Assembly: GCA_040507895.1 (NCBI GenBank) | Contig: JBEVNX010000016.1 | Span: forward strand, 1 to 24,658 | Direction: 5' to 3' | Source: JBEVNX01 sp040507895 | Lineage (GTDB): Bacteria; Desulfobacterota; Binatia; JACPRU01 | Length of the DNA stretch: 24,658 bases | Part shown: piece by piece, positions 20,610 through 24,658 of the stretch | Numbering within the stretch: position 1 is the first letter of the stretch | How the letters are laid out: each line of letters begins with the position of its first letter | Made by a program: the position numbers and the translations under genes | The notes under the pieces: generated by a model | What the model saw: the letters and a program-made list of their open reading frames with translations, nothing else | What the model was told of the DNA's origin: nothing | Database searches by the model: none

Positions 20610-21631
20610 GGTTCACCCTTCTGAAGATGGTCGAGGTACTCCGACATGCCGTATCCCACGCGGTCGCCGGCCCGCCATTCGGTCATGCCCTCCGAAACGC
20701 GCGTCACCCAGCCCGCGCGCCGATTGCGACAGGGCACGAGCGACAGCACACGACCCGTGACCTCGATCGGCGTACTTCCGTCGGCGCGGCGGAGCCGTAC
20801 GCGCAAGCGCTCGTGGACCTTCTGCTCGCCGCCGAAGTCCGTTTCGAGCTCGACCTTCGCGATCGTCGTGTTGGGCTTGCCCTTCTCGTAGAGATAGCCG
20901 TGGCTCGCCTCCCGGCCGCCGCTGCGCTCGGAGACGAGCCCCATCAAGCCGAGGTCTTCGCCGAAGTTCATGGTGAGCCAACGATAGTAACCGGTGTTCT
21001 GCCAGTAGCGAGGACCCCAGGAATGGTCGCGGAGCCCGTAGCCGTCGATCGCGTATTCGCGGTCGCCGATCTTGAGCTTCCCCTTTGCGGCGCCATGCTG
21101 CTCGAAGTGGCCGCGCGCGAATTGCGCTTTAGGGTCGCCCTTCGCGGCCGATTCATAGGTTCCGTCGGGACGTCGGCGCCGCGGCTCCCCGCCCCAGCCT
21201 GGTGAGAGACCGAGCCAGCGGATGTCGAGATCGATCTTCTGATGCGGGTTGTCGCGGAACGCGGCCCTCGGGTCCGCCATGTCGAGCGGGTTCTTCATCA
21301 CGCATGCGCCGCCGCGGTAGGTGACTCGATGCTCCTTCCAGCGCTCCATCACCTCGAAGCGCAGGCCGCCAGCGTCGCGCGCGCCGTTGTCGTGGATCTC
21401 GGGTTTCTTCCACATGAAGGCGGCCGAGCCGTCCGGCTCGTAGAAGCACACGGTCATCTCCGCGTAACCTTCGTTCGGGCGGTTGCCGATGCGCACCCAG
21501 CCGCCGGTGCGGGTCGTACGGTCGAAGAAGTTGTAGTAGGCGCTCTCGTTGAAGTTGGAGGCGTCCTCCACGGCGTGCATGGCGTCGTCTTCGGGGAGGA
21601 GGACGATTTCGACGGGCGAGTCGCTGCTCAT
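20606..21631 (-). CDS. DUF7064-like calycin-type protein of unknown function
   Basis: A 341-residue cytosolic protein, no signal or membrane segment. It resembles the DUF7064/DUF7065 group of lipocalin-like (AttH/CrtC-type) double barrels found in steroid- and hydrocarbon-degrading bacteria. Visible: FNESAYYNFFD and GGWVRIGNRPNEGYAEMTV in the first barrel, WKEHRVTYRGGACVM, the conserved central GYGLRDHSWGPRYWQ, and ASHGYLYE before a final strand series. CrtC relatives add water to double bonds, so a hydratase or isomerase on a hydrophobic molecule is possible, but no reaction is established. It is the first gene of a coupled pair with the lactonase-like hydrolase and has its own likely promoter just upstream. 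Identification is by motif memory and moderate. Confidence 0.7.
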   Translation of the reverse strand: MSSDSPVEIVLLPEDDAMHAVEDASNFNESAYYNFFDRTTRTGGWVRIGNRPNEGYAEMTVCFYEPDGSAAFMWKKPEIHDNGARDAGGLRFEVMERWKEHRVTYRGGACVMKNPLDMADPRAAFRDNPHQKIDLDIRWLGLSPGWGGEPRRRRPDGTYESAAKGDPKAQFARGHFEQHGAAKGKLKIGDREYAIDGYGLRDHSWGPRYWQNTGYYRWLTMNFGEDLGLMGLVSERSGGREASHGYLYEKGKPNTTIAKVELETDFGGEQKVHERLRVRLRRADGSTPIEVTGRVLSLVPCRNRRAGWVTRVSEGMTEWRAGDRVGYGMSEYLDHLQKGEP

Positions 21632-21637
21632 GCGGCG

Positions 21638-21666
21638 GTTCTAATCGTGCGCTGTGTCGATCTCAA
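21638..21666 (-). promoter_or_regulatory. candidate promoter giving a near-leaderless DUF7064 mRNA
   Basis: On the minus strand TTGAGA (21661-21666, 5 of 6 consensus), a 17-base spacer and TAGAAC (21638-21643, 4 of 6) form a good sigma70-type promoter. The -10 ends only 6 bases before the ATG at 21631, so transcription would begin at or next to the start codon. No ribosome site is visible in the short gap, consistent with leaderless translation. Confidence 0.45.
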
Positions 21667-21810
21667 GTCACAGCTCTTCGACCGCCGCGCCTGCGGCGTC
21701 TCGCTCACCCTTCCGTCGACGGCGGCGCGGGCTCATCTTGCGCGCCCAGTCGGCGGGAGCGCGCCGCCCTCCGACGCGGCGATCTCGCCGCCTCGTCCCT
21801 TTTGTGCCGA

Positions 21811-22827
21811 TCAGCCTCGGATCACGCGGAGGATCGTTCGCCAGCGCTGCTGATCCTTCTCGCTGACCGGGGGGAAGTATGGCGAGATGCGGTCGAGGAG
21901 GCCGGTGTAGCGGTCTTTGATTTTGGCGCCGATCTCGCTCGGGGAGCCGCTCACGGAGTAGGCGTCGAGCATTTCGTCGCTCACCTCGCGGGGCATCTTC
22001 GACCAATCGCCTTGGGCCGCGAGGCGGCCGAGGCGGGCAGATAGGTCTCCCCAGCCGTGCGCGTCGAGCACCGGCTGGTACGCGCGGGTCGAGGCGTAGA
22101 ACGAGATCTGCTGGCGGATCTTCTCCCGCTGCTCGGTGATCTCTTCGCGGGTGTCGCCGATGGCGAGGAACACTTGAGTCGAGAGCTCGAGCGCACGCCG
22201 AGTCCGTCCGGCTTTGGCGGCACCGGCTTCGATGTCGGGAATCAGCCGCTCGCGGAGAAAGTGAGCCGAGTGGAACGGGTGTACGTGGAAGCCCTCGCAG
22301 AGCTCGCCCGCGAGCCGCGTGACGTGGGGATTCACTCCGGCGATGAAGATCGGCACCTTCGAATGCTCGATCGGACCGGGGCTGAAAAACGGCGTCATCA
22401 GCGTGTGCTGGTAGAACTCGCCCTGGAAATCGAGCTTCGTGCCGTTCTGCCAGCAGTCCCAGATCGCTCGCAGGGCGAGGATGACCTCGCGGAGCTTCTT
22501 GCCGGGAGATTCCCACTTGACGCTGAAGCGTCGCTCGTTGTGCCCTTTGACCTGCGTGCCGAGACCGAGGATGAAGCGGCCCCGCGAATACGCCTGTAGG
22601 TCCCAGGCGATGTAGGCGAGGATCATGGGGGTCCGCGGGAACGCGACGGCGATCGCCGTGCCGAGCGTGACCCGTCGAGTCGCGGGCGCGATCGAGGCCA
22701 ACGGGAGAAATGGATCGTGCTGCGCCTCGACGGTCCACAGGCCGTCGAAGCCCATCTCCTCGAAGAGACGCGCTTGATCCGCGAAGCCCTCGAGGGTGCG
22801 CGCGCCGAGCATGGTGTCGATCTTCAT
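21811..22827 (-). CDS. LLM-class (F420-type) oxidoreductase 3
   Basis: A 338-residue luciferase-like monooxygenase family protein. N-terminus MKIDTMLGARTLEGFADQA and GFDGLWTVEAQHDPFLPL, the strand RVTLGTAIAVAFPRTPM, the signature YSRGRFILGLGTQVKGHNER, VPIFIAGVNPHVTRLAGELC and the end region SGSPSEIGAKIKDRY are typical of a mycobacterial-type F420-dependent subfamily. I place the start at ATG 22827, with GGAAG 4 nt upstream; ATG 22845 would add MSYGSG. It is divergent from the crotonase gene, with the two starts about 80 bp apart, and lies upstream of the DUF7064-lactonase pair on the same strand after a 179-bp gap that has its own promoter. A two-enzyme acyl-CoA pathway with the crotonase is a reasonable inference. 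Confidence 0.92.
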   Translation of the reverse strand: MKIDTMLGARTLEGFADQARLFEEMGFDGLWTVEAQHDPFLPLASIAPATRRVTLGTAIAVAFPRTPMILAYIAWDLQAYSRGRFILGLGTQVKGHNERRFSVKWESPGKKLREVILALRAIWDCWQNGTKLDFQGEFYQHTLMTPFFSPGPIEHSKVPIFIAGVNPHVTRLAGELCEGFHVHPFHSAHFLRERLIPDIEAGAAKAGRTRRALELSTQVFLAIGDTREEITEQREKIRQQISFYASTRAYQPVLDAHGWGDLSARLGRLAAQGDWSKMPREVSDEMLDAYSVSGSPSEIGAKIKDRYTGLLDRISPYFPPVSEKDQQRWRTILRVIRG

Positions 22828-22873
22828 GCCGCTTCCATATGACATTTCCGTCGATTCGGGCTATCGCCAGCGG

Positions 22874-22887
22874 CGCTTCTCGAAGCG
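22874..22887. promoter_or_regulatory. palindrome in the LLM 3 / crotonase divergent gap
   Basis: CGCTTC and GAAGCG are perfect 6-bp inverted arms around TC, 7 bases before the crotonase ribosome site and between two divergent starts. Its size and place fit a TetR- or LysR-type operator; no regulator gene is adjacent. Confidence 0.3.
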
Positions 22888-22908
22888 TGGGGCAGGAGGT
22901 TCTCGACC

Positions 22909-23697
22909 ATGAGCGAGACATTCGTCCGGTTGGAAATTCGCGAGCGCGTGGCCCACCTCACGCTCGACCGCCCCGATCGCGGCAACGCGATCCATCTGGA
23001 GATGGCGCAGGAGCTCGCGGATACGGCCGCGCGCCTCGCGGATGATCCCGGAGTGGGTGCGGTGTTGCTCCGCGGCACGGGGCAGCATTTCTGCTTCGGC
23101 GGGGACGTGAAGACCTTTGCGACCTTCGGCGATCGCTTGCCGCAGTACCTACGCCCGGTCGCGACGGCGCTCCACTTGGCGGTCTCGCGCTTGGCGCGAT
23201 CGGATGTTCCTCTCGTGGCCGCCGTGCAAGGAGCGGCGGCGGGGGCGGGAATGAGCCTCGCGTGCGCCGCGGACTTCGTATTGGCCGCCGACTCGGCGCG
23301 CTTCCGCATGGCCTATACCCGCATCGGTCTTAGCGTGGACGGCGGATCGAGCTATTTCCTGCCGCGCATCGTCGGGGCGCGCCGAGCGCTGGACCTGATG
23401 CTGACGAACCGGACGCTCGATGCCGCCGAGGCGTGCGACTGGGGCATCGTGACGCGGGTGGTACCGGCGGCCGATCTCGACCGAGAGGCCGAGGCGTTCG
23501 CCGCCACGCTCGCGGGCGGCGCCACCGGCGCGCTTCGCGCCGCCAAGCGGCTGGTGCGGGACAGCTGGAACGACAGCCTCGAGACGCAGCTCGAATACGA
23601 GACCCGGGAGATCGTCGAGAGGGCACGCTCGGCCGACGCTCGCGAAGGCATCACGGCGTTCGTGGAGCGTCGCGAGCCGCGTTTCCAGGGCGCCTGA
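22909..23697 (+). CDS. enoyl-CoA hydratase/isomerase (crotonase), PaaG-like
   Basis: A 262-residue crotonase-fold enzyme acting on acyl-CoA thioesters. The oxyanion-hole segments are FCFGGD (61-66) and GAAAGAGMSLA (108-118). Hydratases carry two catalytic glutamates; here the first position is within AGMSLA (no Glu) and the second region reads TRIGLSVDGGSSYFLPR with Asp144, the pattern of PaaG-type delta3,delta2-enoyl-CoA or oxepin-CoA isomerases rather than of classical hydratases. The C-terminal helix RAAKRLVRDSWNDSLETQL is normal. AGGAGG (22894-22899) is 9 nt before ATG 22909. The gene is divergent from LLM 3 and converges on clpA with 9 bp between stop codons. Confidence 0.93.
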   Translation: MSETFVRLEIRERVAHLTLDRPDRGNAIHLEMAQELADTAARLADDPGVGAVLLRGTGQHFCFGGDVKTFATFGDRLPQYLRPVATALHLAVSRLARSDVPLVAAVQGAAAGAGMSLACAADFVLAADSARFRMAYTRIGLSVDGGSSYFLPRIVGARRALDLMLTNRTLDAAEACDWGIVTRVVPAADLDREAEAFAATLAGGATGALRAAKRLVRDSWNDSLETQLEYETREIVERARSADAREGITAFVERREPRFQGA

Positions 23698-23706
23698 GCG
23701 AGCGAC

Positions 23707-24658
<952 letters not shown>

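Noticed and set aside
21668..21736. Tiny minus-strand frame MSPRRRRRKGERDAAGAAVEEL in the gap after LLM 3
   Set aside because: No ribosome site, no recognisable family, and Arg runs are common in chance frames of this composition. Nothing else was seen in this 179-bp gap except a CGCCGC/GCGGCG hairpin and the DUF7064 promoter.

Overview
This is a chromosomal window from a very GC-rich bacterium, densely coded on both strands, with strong third-position G/C and many 1-10 bp spacings or stop/start overlaps. Three luciferase-like monooxygenase (LLM, probably F420-dependent) oxidoreductases, a pair of acyl-CoA dehydrogenases, a MaoC-like protein, a crotonase, SDRs and a DUF7064-like calycin protein point to a soil or aquatic catabolic generalist. 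A ClpA-type (not ClpC) unfoldase argues against an actinobacterium. The mix recalls Candidatus Binatota (Desulfobacterota_B) or a related deltaproteobacterium-like lineage; this is inference from gene content, not a phylogenetic result.

Layout. 1-474 has no intact gene but holds a coding-like minus-strand remnant; it is followed by tRNA-Val(CAC), a dodecin and an alkyl-DHAP-synthase-like FAD enzyme (all minus). At 2530-4266 a 22-codon SDR 5' remnant runs into a Nudix gene, whose 3' end overlaps antisense with a type II NADH dehydrogenase. 4320-6211 is a plus-strand run: RlmI-like rRNA methyltransferase, a DUF486 membrane protein with an apparent frameshift, and an alkyltransferase-like (ATL) DNA repair protein. 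A soluble PAS-PAS histidine kinase follows (6305-7858).

7883-12214 is a divergent catabolic cluster. On minus, two acyl-CoA dehydrogenases 4 bp apart look like the catalytic and non-catalytic halves of a heteromeric enzyme. On plus, an F420-type LLM overlaps a two-hotdog MaoC-like gene that has no ATG/GTG/TTG start and probably begins at CTG. Next come an acyl-CoA desaturase coupled by GTGA to a histidine phosphatase (12342-14128), then a MocR-type PLP regulator divergent by 27 bp from a PNPOx-fold flavoprotein and an EamA transporter (14141-17119).

The right third holds a second LLM (minus), a secreted di-haem cytochrome c, an SDR, an operon of a DUF7064-like protein plus an AHL-lactonase-like metallo-hydrolase joined by GTGA, a third LLM divergent from a PaaG-like crotonase, and the C-terminal part of clpA running off the right edge.

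No CRISPR array, insertion sequence, integrase, phage gene, toxin-antitoxin pair or defence island was seen. The best leads are small-scale: a gene remnant fused to a live gene, an antisense gene overlap, a likely CTG start, an apparent frameshift, and two under-described gene pairings (LLM-MaoC and DUF7064-lactonase).
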